Positions 16,479 through 24,227 of a stretch of 64,000 nt of DNA are shown in pieces. Below the pieces are notes generated by a model. That model saw only the letters and a list, made by a program, of their open reading frames with translations. It ran no database searches and was not told where the DNA came from. This DNA is from Actinomycetota bacterium (lineage in GTDB: Bacteria; Actinomycetota; Thermoleophilia; Gaiellales; F1-60-MAGs149): assembly GCA_009885805.1 (NCBI GenBank), contig VFJZ01000030.1, positions 1 through 64,000 on the forward strand. The letters run 5' to 3'. The position numbers and the translations under genes are program-made. Numbering within the stretch: the first letter of the stretch is position 1; every line of letters begins with the position of its first letter.

Positions 16479-17284
16479 TGTCGAACCTCCTGAACCGCGT
16501 GCTGATCGCGGTGCCGCTCGCGGCGGTCGCGCTCGCCGCCGTCTACCAGGGCGGCTGGGCGGTCGCCGCCTTCGCGGCCGTCGTCGGGGCGATCGGCTGC
16601 CACGAGTTGTACGGCATGGCGCGCGTGCACCGTCCGATGGTGATCGCCGGCCACATCGGGACGTTGGTCGCGATCGTCGGTGCACAGGCGGCGGGCGTCG
16701 AGTGGGCGCTCGCGGCGCTGCCGATCACACTCGTCGTCTCGTTCATCCTCGCTGCCGGTGTCTCGATGCGAGAGTCGGCGATCGTCTCCATCGCCGTCAC
16801 GATGCTCGGGCCGGTCTGGATCGGCCTCGGTCTCGCGTCGCTCGTCTTGCTGCGCGAAACGGGCAGCGACGACCTCGGCTTCAACCTGCTGCTCGCGGTC
16901 CTGCTCGGCACGTGGGCGTCGGACATCTTCGCCTACTTCGGCGGGCGCCTGCTCGGTCGTCACCGTCTCGCTCCGGCGATCTCGCCGAAGAAGACCGTGG
17001 AGGGCTTCGTGATCGGCGTGGTGTTCGGCGCGGTCGTCGTCTGGTGGACGCTGTACGAGGTGCAGGACGTGATCACGCTCAGGCAGGCGGCGGTGCTCGG
17101 CGTGGTCGTCGCCTTCGTGGCGCCGTTCGGCGACCTGTTCGAGTCGTTCCTGAAGCGCGACCTCGGCGTCAAGGACTCCGGGCACCTGCTCGGCGGGCAT
17201 GGGGGCGTTCTCGACCGGGTCGACGCGATGCTGTTCGCCTGCCCGGCGGCCTGGATCACGCTCGACCTGATGGCACGGATCTGA
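16478..17284 (+). CDS. cdsA: Phosphatidate cytidylyltransferase
   Basis: CdsA converts phosphatidic acid plus CTP to CDP-diacylglycerol in the membrane. The 268-residue protein has about seven hydrophobic helices, SPKKTVEGF in the middle and the CDS signature KRDLGVKDSGHLLGGHGG with VLDRVDA near the C-terminus. It starts at ATG 16478, overlapping uppS. It is the last gene of the ancestral block before the accessory insertion; dxr resumes only at 23127. Confidence 0.95.
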   Translation: MSNLLNRVLIAVPLAAVALAAVYQGGWAVAAFAAVVGAIGCHELYGMARVHRPMVIAGHIGTLVAIVGAQAAGVEWALAALPITLVVSFILAAGVSMRESAIVSIAVTMLGPVWIGLGLASLVLLRETGSDDLGFNLLLAVLLGTWASDIFAYFGGRLLGRHRLAPAISPKKTVEGFVIGVVFGAVVVWWTLYEVQDVITLRQAAVLGVVVAFVAPFGDLFESFLKRDLGVKDSGHLLGGHGGVLDRVDAMLFACPAAWITLDLMARI

Positions 17285-17320
17285 GCGTGGCGGCCGCTCA
17301 ATCGCTTTACCGAGTCCTGA

Positions 17321-17326
17321 TAGAGT
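17321..17326 (+). promoter_or_regulatory. -10 element TAGAGT for the toxin-antitoxin pair
   Basis: TAGAGT ends 8 nt before GTG 17335, again the spacing of a leaderless start. The surrounding 30 bp are AT-richer than the flanking genes. Confidence 0.5.
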
Positions 17327-17334
17327 AAAGGGCT

Positions 17335-17553
17335 GTGAGTGCGATTTCCCGGAAGAACCAGTTGACGATCCCGGTCGACGTCCTTCGCGAGGCGGGCTTG
17401 GAGCCCGGTGATGACGTGCGGATCTCGAGCGTCGGTGCGGGACGGATCGAGCTTGTCAAGACCGCCGAATTGATCAAGGCGTTCGCCGGGTGCCTGGATG
17501 AGGAGGTCTTTCCGCCGGGGTACCTGGATGGGGTGCGCCGCGGGTGGGCGTAG
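17335..17553 (+). CDS. AbrB/MazE-family antitoxin
   Basis: This 72-residue protein has a swapped-hairpin AbrB fold: ISRKNQLTIPVDVLREAGLEPGDDVRISSVGAGRIELV. The C-terminal 25 residues would bind the toxin. Antitoxins of this type neutralise the PIN RNase and bind their own promoter. Its stop lies within the next gene (10-nt overlap), the usual antitoxin-toxin arrangement. The start is 8 nt after TAGAGT. Confidence 0.88.
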   Translation: MSAISRKNQLTIPVDVLREAGLEPGDDVRISSVGAGRIELVKTAELIKAFAGCLDEEVFPPGYLDGVRRGWA

Positions 17554-17954
17554 TCGTCTTCGACAGCGATGTCCTGATTGGCTTTCTGAGCGCGCACGAC
17601 CGGCACCATGCGGATGCCATTGCCTGGATGGAGCGCGCGCTCGCGCCTGGCACGCGGCGCCTGTTGTGTGCGGTGAACTACTCGGAGATCCTGATCGGCC
17701 CGTTGAAGGTGGGCCGCCAGGAGCCGGTCAAGCGGATGGTGGCGCAGTTCTCGATCGACATCGTCGTGGTGGATCGATTGCTGGCCGAGCGCGCGGCGCT
17801 TGTGCGTGCCCGCACGGCGTTGAAGCTACCGGACGCGTACGCGGTCGCGGCCGCGCTCCAGGCGGAGGAGCGGGCGTCGGACGATGTCGCTCTCGCGAGC
17901 TTCGATACCGCTGTCGTCCGCGCTCACTCGCGCCTCCGCCAGCACGGCACCTGA
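17544..17954 (+). CDS. PIN-domain toxin (VapC family)
   Basis: This 136-residue PIN domain has the acidic residues in the expected places: D7 (VVFDSDVLIG), E48 (NYSEILIGP), D97 (KLPDAYAVAAA) and D121 (ASFDTAV). These bind Mg2+ for RNA cleavage. With the AbrB-type partner it forms a type II toxin-antitoxin module. The module lies just after cdsA at the point where the conserved cdsA-dxr order is broken, suggesting acquisition with the accessory segment. Confidence 0.9.
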   Translation: MGVVVFDSDVLIGFLSAHDRHHADAIAWMERALAPGTRRLLCAVNYSEILIGPLKVGRQEPVKRMVAQFSIDIVVVDRLLAERAALVRARTALKLPDAYAVAAALQAEERASDDVALASFDTAVVRAHSRLRQHGT

Positions 17955-18248
17955 TCGCGGCCGTAGGCGGTGATCCCGTCCGGGCAAGGTCGGCGGCTCC
18001 GGCGGTGGTGGCGGGCGGCCTCGAACCCGGGCTCATCCGGGGATGCGATTGACCGATGGCGTCGCCGCTCACCCGGGCACATGCCAATCGTCGCTACTAG
18101 CCGAACAGGCTGCCGCCGCGCCCCGCGCACGCGAGCGTCCCGGCTCCGTCGCGCTCGCGACCTCCCGGTTCTCGATCGTGATGAACTCGGGGGGTCTCGG
18201 CCGGCTCGGTCTCGCTCGATGATCATGGCCGGAGGCGCACGTCAGCGA
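17955..18248. other. Intergenic region without a supported gene
   Basis: This 294-bp gap lies between the convergent toxin and nucleoside hydrolase genes. Open frames here lack starts, ribosome sites and family resemblance. A GTTCGAGGCC string on the minus strand mimics a tRNA T-loop but has no pairing stem. I see no clear terminator. Confidence 0.5.
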
Positions 18249-19163
18249 TCATGCCGCCCCCGCGTGACGGGCGAGCGCCGCCAGCACGAGATCCCAGAAC
18301 CCGTCTGCGTCGACGCGGGTCAGGACGTGCGCGTTCGGCGGCTGCCCGAGCCGCCCGTAGACGTCGACGACCGTCATGCCGCGCGTGTGCTCGCCGGTCG
18401 TCTCGACCGTGACGAAGCGATCGTCGCCGCCGAACAGGTGGGGTGCGATCAGCCAGGCGATCGTGGCGGGGTCGTGGACGGGCGGGTGGGGGAGGCCGAA
18501 CACGGCGCGGTAGGCGGTCTCGAAGAAGCGGAGGAGGCCGAGGACCGCATCCGCGACGGGTGTGCCGATCGCGGCGATCCGCGCCTGCACCGCCGGTGTC
18601 GCGCACAACTGGTGCGTGAGGTCGAGCGGCACCATCGTCACCTCGACGCCCGCGGCCAGCACCGCCGCCGCCGCCTCGGGATCGACGTAGGCGTTGAACT
18701 CTGCGGCCGGCGTGACGTTGCCGAGGGCGATCGCGCCGCCCATCCAGACGATCCGGCGCGGCCGGGCGCCCTGCTGCAGGGCGGCGGCGACGTTGGTCAG
18801 TGGGCCAGTCGCGACGATCGTCGTCTCCGGCCCAGCACTGGCGAGTACGGCGACGCCGTCGCGTCCATCCGCTGCCGCGAGCGGCGCCGGTAGTTCGGCA
18901 CCGTCGAGGCCGGTTTCGCCGTGGATGTCTGCCGCGACGACGAGCGGCCGCACGAGCGGTTCCGCGCGTCCGGCCGAGACCGGCACGTCCGTCCGCCCGG
19001 CGAGTGCGAGGACGCGCAGGGCGTTCGCGGTCGTCCGGGCCAGCGTCTGGTTGCCGGCGCAGGTCGTGATCGCCGCCAGGTCGATGCTCGGGTGCTCGAG
19101 GGCGAGGAGGATCGCGACCGCGTCGTCGTGGCCCGGGTCGCAGTCGAGCACGACCCGCGTCAC
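18249..19163 (-). CDS. Inosine-uridine-preferring nucleoside hydrolase
   Basis: This 304-residue enzyme hydrolyses the N-glycosidic bond of ribonucleosides for salvage. The Ca2+-binding motif VVLDCDPGHDDA carries D7, D9, D13 and D14. ATGPLTNVAAAL, WMGGAI and the C-terminal HDPATIAWLIAP complete the family pattern. GTG 19163 overlaps the dipeptidase stop by 4 nt. It is the last gene of the LysR-dipeptidase-nucleosidase operon, which looks like a nutrient-scavenging unit. Confidence 0.93.
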   Translation of the reverse strand: MTRVVLDCDPGHDDAVAILLALEHPSIDLAAITTCAGNQTLARTTANALRVLALAGRTDVPVSAGRAEPLVRPLVVAADIHGETGLDGAELPAPLAAADGRDGVAVLASAGPETTIVATGPLTNVAAALQQGARPRRIVWMGGAIALGNVTPAAEFNAYVDPEAAAAVLAAGVEVTMVPLDLTHQLCATPAVQARIAAIGTPVADAVLGLLRFFETAYRAVFGLPHPPVHDPATIAWLIAPHLFGGDDRFVTVETTGEHTRGMTVVDVYGRLGQPPNAHVLTRVDADGFWDLVLAALARHAGAA

Positions 19164-20146
19164 GGGTACAGCCCTCGCAGCATCCGCAGCCAGTTGCCGG
19201 CCAGCACGCCGTCGACGTCGTCCGCGCTCCAGCCGCGCTCGGTCAGTGCCGTGCCGATGACCCCGAGGTCGCCGACGGTGTCGATCTCGGGCGGCATCTG
19301 CTCGGCGCCGAAGCCGCCGTCGAAGTCGGAACCGATCGCCACGTGCCTGGCGCCACCGGCGATCTCGGCCGTCACCTCGATCGCGTCGCAGACGGCAGCC
19401 AGGGTGTTCGCGGGGAGCGCCCAGCCGGCCGGGATCACGCCGATGACGCCGTCTCGCGCCGCGATCTCCCGGATGGCGAACTCCGGCAGCCCCGACGCCT
19501 TCCCGGTCACACGCCGCGGGATGGCGTGGCTCGCGACGATTGGCCCGTCGAAGCGGCGGACCGCCTCCCCGATCGCCGTGTCGCTCATGTGCGACAGGTC
19601 GAGGCACATCGCCAACCGCGTCAGTTCGTCGAGCAGCGTTCGGCACGACTTCGTCAGACCGTTGACGACGTACTCGTTCGGCGCCAGCCACGCCGGCCCG
19701 ACGAGACGAACGCCGGCCTCGTGGAACAGCGCGACATCCTCCGGATCGCGGATGCAGTCGGCGTTCTCGATCAGCAGGGCGACGCCGACCCGGCCCTCGG
19801 GTCGCTCCACGTCGGCGGCCGTCGCGACGAGGTCGATCTCCGGCCACGTGGCCGCCCAGCGGCGGTAGATCCCGAGTTGCGCGAGCGCCTGCTCGTGCGC
19901 GCCGTGCTGGTTGACGTAGCCGCACTCGCCCTTGCCCGCCTCGGAGCGAGGCATCGCGAACAGCGTCGTGACGATCAGCCGCACGTCGCCGGCCAGCAGC
20001 TCCGGCAGGCCGACCATGCAGGCACCGTTTGACTCGGAGATCGGCCCGCCTGCCTCGTCGGCCCTGATCGCCAGTGCCGACCGCCGGTAGTCGCGGCCGT
20101 CGACGAGCGCGTTGTAGGCGAGGTCGAGGTGTCCGTCGACGATCAC
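19160..20146 (-). CDS. Membrane dipeptidase, peptidase M19 family
   Basis: This 328-residue zinc dipeptidase has the N-terminal DGHLDLAYN (H6, D8), the bridging Glu in VALLIENADCI, and the later His-containing LDLSHMSDTAIGE and IVASHAIPR. SDFDGGFG lies near the C-terminus. Bacterial M19 enzymes cleave dipeptides, including D-amino-acid ones. No signal peptide is present, so it is probably cytoplasmic. Both ends overlap neighbours by 4 nt. Confidence 0.93.
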   Translation of the reverse strand: MIVDGHLDLAYNALVDGRDYRRSALAIRADEAGGPISESNGACMVGLPELLAGDVRLIVTTLFAMPRSEAGKGECGYVNQHGAHEQALAQLGIYRRWAATWPEIDLVATAADVERPEGRVGVALLIENADCIRDPEDVALFHEAGVRLVGPAWLAPNEYVVNGLTKSCRTLLDELTRLAMCLDLSHMSDTAIGEAVRRFDGPIVASHAIPRRVTGKASGLPEFAIREIAARDGVIGVIPAGWALPANTLAAVCDAIEVTAEIAGGARHVAIGSDFDGGFGAEQMPPEIDTVGDLGVIGTALTERGWSADDVDGVLAGNWLRMLRGLYP

Positions 20147-21120
20147 ACGTGGACGGTAGCGGCCGGCAGCGCCGGGAGGTCGAGCGTCGCGGCAACCTCG
20201 AGCGCCGTCTCGACGAAGGCGACGGCGGACGGTGAGCGGTAACGGTCGCGATGCCAGACGATGCCGATGCGGCGCGAGAATGCCTCGGCCCCCGCGATCC
20301 GGAGCACGGTCACGGCGGCGTCGGGCACGTGCTGCTCGACGGCCAGGAGCGGCACGATCGCCACGCCGATGCCGGCGGCGACGAGGCGCTGCAGCGTCAG
20401 GTTGTCGGAGCTGCGAAAGACGTTCACCGGGCGCACGCGGGCGGCCTCGAGCGCTCGTTCGACGCGGATCGTGCAGGCGTCGACGACCGTGGACGAGATC
20501 ATCCGGGCGCCGTGCAGCTGGCCGAGATCCAGCTCGCCGACTGCGGCGAGGGGGCTGTCAGGCGGCACGATCGCGACGTACGGGTCGACGAGGAGTTCGG
20601 CGCTGTCGAGCGTGTCTGCCGCGCCCGACAGGTCCGAGAACGCGACATCGAGCTGGCCCGACTGGACGAGCGCGTCGATGTCGCCGCAGCTCATCTCGTT
20701 GCGCAACTCGACGGCGACCCGCGACCACCCGTCGCGGAAGCGCGCGATCGTGGGCGGCAGCAGGCGTGTGCTCGCGGACTGGAAGGAGCCGACGCGCAGC
20801 GTCCCGGCCTCGCCGGCGGCGAGTGCGTCGAGGTCGGCACGCACGGCGCCGAGCCGTGCCGTGATCTGGGACGCATGCCGCAGCAGCAGCTGGCCGGCCT
20901 CCGTCAGCGAGACGGGGCGTGGGCCGCCGGGCCGCTCGACGAGACGATGCCCGACGACGCGCTCGAGGGTCGCGATCTGCTGCGAGACCGCGCTCTGCGC
21001 GTAGCCGAGCTCGGCGGCAGCCTGCGAGAACGAGTGGGTGCGGGCGATCGCATCGAGCGCCACCAGGTGGCGGACCTCGATGCCGAGCGGTAAATCGCGT
21101 GAAGTGATCGACTCAGACAT
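20143..21120 (-). CDS. LysR-family transcriptional regulator
   Basis: This 325-residue regulator has an N-terminal winged helix (HLVALDAIARTHSFSQAAAE with LGYAQSAVSQQIATLER) and a C-terminal substrate-binding domain starting near residue 100 (GTLRVGSFQSAST). It heads the operon with the dipeptidase and nucleoside hydrolase, so it likely controls them as well as itself. The divergent AT-rich region 21121-21192 is the probable operator. The ligand is unknown. Confidence 0.93.
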   Translation of the reverse strand: MSESITSRDLPLGIEVRHLVALDAIARTHSFSQAAAELGYAQSAVSQQIATLERVVGHRLVERPGGPRPVSLTEAGQLLLRHASQITARLGAVRADLDALAAGEAGTLRVGSFQSASTRLLPPTIARFRDGWSRVAVELRNEMSCGDIDALVQSGQLDVAFSDLSGAADTLDSAELLVDPYVAIVPPDSPLAAVGELDLGQLHGARMISSTVVDACTIRVERALEAARVRPVNVFRSSDNLTLQRLVAAGIGVAIVPLLAVEQHVPDAAVTVLRIAGAEAFSRRIGIVWHRDRYRSPSAVAFVETALEVAATLDLPALPAATVHV

Positions 21121-21192
21121 GAATACGTATTTTCCTTATCAATCGCTATGAACGATAATACGAGTGTACAGAATCAAGAAAGGGGATACAAG
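21121..21192. promoter_or_regulatory. AT-rich divergent promoter/operator between lysR and a small ORF
   Basis: This 72-bp stretch is far richer in A/T than its surroundings. It contains the palindrome AATACGTATT (21122-21131) and the dyad TTATC...GATAA (about 21136-21158), the sort of spaced dyad that LysR regulators bind. A GATAAT hexamer at 21154-21159 could be the -10 of the small ORF. Confidence 0.6.
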
Positions 21193-21312
21193 ATGATCAT
21201 CGCATTCGCACTCCTGCTGTTCGTGCTGCTTCCCGTGCTCGCCGTCCGGTACGGCGCCGAGACCCGTCCAGACTTCGTCATCCGCCCCGACCGGCGCGCC
21301 CGCAACGCCTGA
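21193..21312 (+). CDS. Small single-helix membrane protein (39 aa)
   Basis: From ATG 21193, preceded by an AAAGGGG ribosome site, the frame encodes a hydrophobic N-terminal helix (IIAFALLLFVLLPVLAVRYG) and a short basic tail ending RRARNA. It is divergent from the lysR gene and shares its AT-rich promoter. A strong hairpin follows at 21335. The good start context and promoter support a real gene; no family is recognised. Confidence 0.6.
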   Translation: MIIAFALLLFVLLPVLAVRYGAETRPDFVIRPDRRARNA

Positions 21313-21334
21313 TGTAAGCAACCTGTTCGGACTC

Positions 21335-21360
21335 CGCCACCCGTCATAAGGCGGGTGGCG
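21335..21360 (+). terminator. Hairpin after the 39-aa ORF
   Basis: CGCCACCCG (21335-21343) pairs perfectly with CGGGTGGCG (21352-21360) around an 8-nt TCATAAGG loop. There is no U-tract. It is probably the end of the short transcript. Confidence 0.65.
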
Positions 21361-21406
21361 CGCCAGGGTCACGCCGGTGTCCAGCCGCTCCTGAGGAGGA
21401 GACACC

Positions 21407-21451
21407 ATGTGCACTACCCTGACCGCCCTCGTACTGTCTCCGGCATCGTGA
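21407..21451 (+). CDS. Possible 14-aa ORF with a strong ribosome site
   Basis: ATG 21407 is preceded by GAGGAGGAGA at ideal spacing, yet the frame ends after MCTTLTALVLSPAS. It could be a leader peptide. Alternatively, it is the beginning of the signal peptide of the downstream exported protein whose frame has been broken; the residues look like a signal-peptide h-region. See the entry at 21651. Confidence 0.35.
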   Translation: MCTTLTALVLSPAS

Positions 21452-21650
21452 TCCCGAAGGTGGGGACGGCGACGATGAACGTGCGCACGACGGTCAGGGC
21501 GACCCTACGGGTGACCGTCCGCCGTGCTGCCGGCGGCGCGCTTGTCGTCCGGCGCCGTACGCACCTGCGCCGGAAGCTCCACCAGTTAGGCGCACGGGCA
21601 CGTTCCGCACCCGCTCGATCCAGACCGTCGGCTTCGACGCCTCGTCGAGC

Positions 21651-22472
21651 TTGGCCGCTGACACCGGCTGCGCGACGCAGTGCATCCAGACGGCGTCGTC
21701 GTCGCCCGACCTGACCGGCTCGCTGCTCGAAATCCGCACCACGACCGCTGCCTTGGTCGAGGTCGAGGCCGACACGTCCGCACCGCAGCTGGTCGGCGGC
21801 GCGCCGTATCACCTGGGCGGTGCCGAGCGCCAGGTGACGCTGCCGACGCAGGACAACCGCCTCGTCTTCCGCCTGGGCGCACTCGAGGCGGGAACGCTGT
21901 ACCACGTGATCCTTCGCGCGACCGACACGAACGGCCACGTCGCGTGGCGGACGGGAACGATCCGGACGCTCGCGCGGCGCGTGGAGGTGCGATTCACCCA
22001 CGTCGAGGTGATCGCCGACGGCGACAACGGCAGCTCCAACCGCGGCGAGCTGCGTTTCCAGGCGGGCATCCCAGGTGCCACGCTGTTCGCGACGCCGTGC
22101 CAGCAGCGGAAGGGCGGCACCTGGTTCGTCCCGCCGCAGAACTCCCTGATCGACACGAACCACGGCCGCTACCTGCACCTCGGCGCGCTCGGGACCGATT
22201 GGGACGAGCCCGGCGCCGATCGTTGCTCGCACGACCTCGTCGAGGCGCCCGGCTTCGATCCCTGGGCTCTGGCACCTTTCGGGCGCATGGACGCTGGGGT
22301 CTACGACGGCAGTCGCGAGTCCGGGAGTGGACTCACGACCCTCGACCTCGACGCGATGATGCCGGACGGAGCGACGGGATACATGATCGGCGTCGAGGTC
22401 GGGCAGACCGATCCCGACGCGCGGGTCCGGTTCCGGGTCGTCGGTGAGCTGCGCGTGACAGCCGTTCAGTAG
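21651..22472 (+). CDS. Predicted exported protein, 5' end damaged or misread
   Basis: The annotated TTG start gives 273 residues with a beta-sandwich feel (LLEIRTTTAALVEVEADT, NRLVFRLGALEAGTLYHVIL), cysteines near the N-terminus (GCATQC), and no signal peptide. Convincing protein-like sequence continues upstream in frame (TFRTRSIQTVGFDASSS) to about 21590, where no start codon exists. A different frame at 21520-21586 encodes a plausible signal-peptide end (VLPAARLSSGAV) that stops at TAG 21586. The likely explanation is one or more frameshifts between 21407 and 21590, real or from sequencing. No family is recognised. Confidence 0.6.
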   Translation: MAADTGCATQCIQTASSSPDLTGSLLEIRTTTAALVEVEADTSAPQLVGGAPYHLGGAERQVTLPTQDNRLVFRLGALEAGTLYHVILRATDTNGHVAWRTGTIRTLARRVEVRFTHVEVIADGDNGSSNRGELRFQAGIPGATLFATPCQQRKGGTWFVPPQNSLIDTNHGRYLHLGALGTDWDEPGADRCSHDLVEAPGFDPWALAPFGRMDAGVYDGSRESGSGLTTLDLDAMMPDGATGYMIGVEVGQTDPDARVRFRVVGELRVTAVQ

Positions 22473-23086
22473 AGCCCGTCGCCGCGGGCGTACCGTTCAA
22501 CGCGGGCCCGATCATACGCCTCGGCGTCGAACTCGCGCTCCTGGAGCGAGCGGAGGATCTCACCGGAACTCGGGAGCTCGGAGCGGTCGATGTGCCGCTC
22601 CGGGCTCCACAGCGCCGATCGGATCAGCGCCTTCGCGCACTGGGTGTAGGCCTCCTCGATCGTGACGCACACGGCGAGACGAGGCACGGCGCCGTTGACC
22701 GCCGACGGTTCGAGCAGTTCGGCGTCGTCGGTCAGGGTCGCCGTGCCGTTGACGCGGAAGCTGTCGCCGACGCCGGGGATCAGGAACAGCAGGCCGACGC
22801 GGCCGGTGGCGAGGATGTTGCGCAGCGAGTCGGCGATGCGGTTGCCAGGCCGCTCGGGTAGCAGCAACGTCCGCTCGTCGAGCACGCGCACGAACCCGGG
22901 TGGGTCGCCGCGAGGGCTGACGTCGACCGAGCCGTCGGCGCCCGTCGTCGCGATGCAGACGAACGGCGATCGCTCGACGAACTGGCGGGTGAGGGCGTTC
23001 AGCCGGTCGGCCTGCTTCGCGAGCACAATCTCCTGCGGCTCGCCGAGGAGCGCGCGGAGTTCCGCGACCGTCGAGATCTGCCCCAT
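22466..23086 (-). CDS. Pyridoxamine 5'-phosphate oxidase-like FMN-binding protein
   Basis: This 206-residue protein has the split-barrel flavin-binding pattern: FVCIATTGADGSVDVSPRGD, LLLPERPGNRIADSLRNIL and VGLLFLIPGVGDSFRVNGTA. It resembles the MSMEG_1061-type PPOX subfamily, whose members bind FMN or F420 and whose substrates are mostly unknown. ATG 23086 lies 6 nt after a TAGTGT hexamer. It is divergent from dxr and convergent with the exported-protein gene (7-nt overlap). Confidence 0.85.
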   Translation of the reverse strand: MGQISTVAELRALLGEPQEIVLAKQADRLNALTRQFVERSPFVCIATTGADGSVDVSPRGDPPGFVRVLDERTLLLPERPGNRIADSLRNILATGRVGLLFLIPGVGDSFRVNGTATLTDDAELLEPSAVNGAVPRLAVCVTIEEAYTQCAKALIRSALWSPERHIDRSELPSSGEILRSLQEREFDAEAYDRARVERYARGDGLY

Positions 23087-23092
23087 GGCGGG

Positions 23093-23098
23093 ACACTA
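23093..23098 (-). promoter_or_regulatory. -10 element TAGTGT for the FMN-binding protein gene
   Basis: On the minus strand TAGTGT ends 6 nt before ATG 23086. It is 14 bp from the divergent dxr element, so the two promoters share their upstream DNA. Confidence 0.5.
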
Positions 23099-23111
23099 CC
23101 CGCGGCGGGGC

Positions 23112-23117
23112 TATCGT
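23112..23117 (+). promoter_or_regulatory. -10 element TATCGT for dxr (leaderless or very short leader)
   Basis: TATCGT ends 9 nt before ATG 23127. It suits the independent promoter needed after separation of dxr from cdsA. Confidence 0.5.
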
Positions 23118-23126
23118 TCGAGAGAG

Positions 23127-24227
23127 ATGAAGCGCGTCGCCATTCTCGGCGCCACCGGTTCGATCGGCGTGCAGGCGCTCGAGGTATGTGCGGCCAGTCC
23201 CGAACTGCAGGTGGTCGCCCTCGCCACGGGTCGTGACCGCGACGGACTCGCCGCCGCCGCCGCGGCCCACGGCGTCGCCCGTACCTGCGTCGCCGCCGAC
23301 GACGGTCCCGATGCCGTCGTGCGGCTCGTCCGGGAGTGCGGGGCCGATGTCGTCCTGAACGGCATCGTCGGCGCCGCCGGACTGGACGCCTCGCTCGCCG
23401 CGCTGGAGTCGGGCGCCGACCTCGCGCTCGCGAACAAGGAATCGCTCGTCGCGGGCGGCCCGCTCGTCCTCGCGGCGCTGCAGCGCTCCGGACGGCGCCT
23501 GCTGCCGGTCGACTCGGAGCACTCGGCGCTGATGCAGTGCCTGGCGGGCGAGTCGCCCGACGCCCTCGTGTCCGTCGTCCTGACGGCGTCGGGTGGGCCC
23601 TTCCGCGGTCGGACGGCTGCGGAACTGGAGCACGTCACGGCCCGCGATGCCCTCGCGCATCCGACCTGGTCGATGGGAGCGAAGATCAGCGTCGACTCCG
23701 CCACCCTGATGAACAAGGGCCTCGAGGTGATCGAGGCGCACTTCCTGTTCGGCCTGCCGTACGACCGCATCGAGGTCGTCGTTCATCCGCAGTCGATCGT
23801 CCACGGGCTTGCCAGGCTGCGCGACGGCGCCCTGATCGCGCACCTCGGGCATCCGGACATGCGCGTGCCGATCTCGTACGCGCTGACCTACCCGGAGCGC
23901 GCCGCCACCCCGGCGCGGCAGCTCGATCTCACGCAGTTGGGGACGCTGTCGTTCGAACCGCCCGACACGGCGACCTTCCGCTGCCTGGCGCTGGCGCGCG
24001 CCGCCGGTGAGGTTGGCGGCACCGCGCCGTGCATCCTCAATGCGGCGAACGAGGAGGCGGTCGCGGCGTTCCTCGCCGGGCGTGTCCGTTTCCTCGACAT
24101 CGCGGCGCTCGTCACCGACGCGCTGGACGCCGTGCCGGTCGCGGTCGTGGACGACATCGAGGTCGTCCGCGCCGCCGACGCCGCCGCCCGCACGGCCGTC
24201 GGTGTCCGGATCGGGGCGGTCGCATGA
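23127..24227 (+). CDS. dxr: 1-deoxy-D-xylulose 5-phosphate reductoisomerase
   Basis: Dxr makes MEP, the first committed intermediate of the non-mevalonate isoprenoid route. The 366-residue protein has the NADPH motif ILGATGSIG, LANKESLV, the metal-binding LLPVDSEHSAL, and WSMGAKISVDSATLMNKGLE. Start at ATG 23127 is fixed by the glycine-rich loop just after it. The stop overlaps rseP, and ispG of the same pathway follows. Confidence 0.97.
   Translation: MKRVAILGATGSIGVQALEVCAASPELQVVALATGRDRDGLAAAAAAHGVARTCVAADDGPDAVVRLVRECGADVVLNGIVGAAGLDASLAALESGADLALANKESLVAGGPLVLAALQRSGRRLLPVDSEHSALMQCLAGESPDALVSVVLTASGGPFRGRTAAELEHVTARDALAHPTWSMGAKISVDSATLMNKGLEVIEAHFLFGLPYDRIEVVVHPQSIVHGLARLRDGALIAHLGHPDMRVPISYALTYPERAATPARQLDLTQLGTLSFEPPDTATFRCLALARAAGEVGGTAPCILNAANEEAVAAFLAGRVRFLDIAALVTDALDAVPVAVVDDIEVVRAADAAARTAVGVRIGAVA

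Noticed and set aside
17990-18060. tRNA-like GTTCGAGGCC string on the minus strand, possible attachment site
   Set aside because: The flanking bases cannot form a T-stem and no other arms were found.
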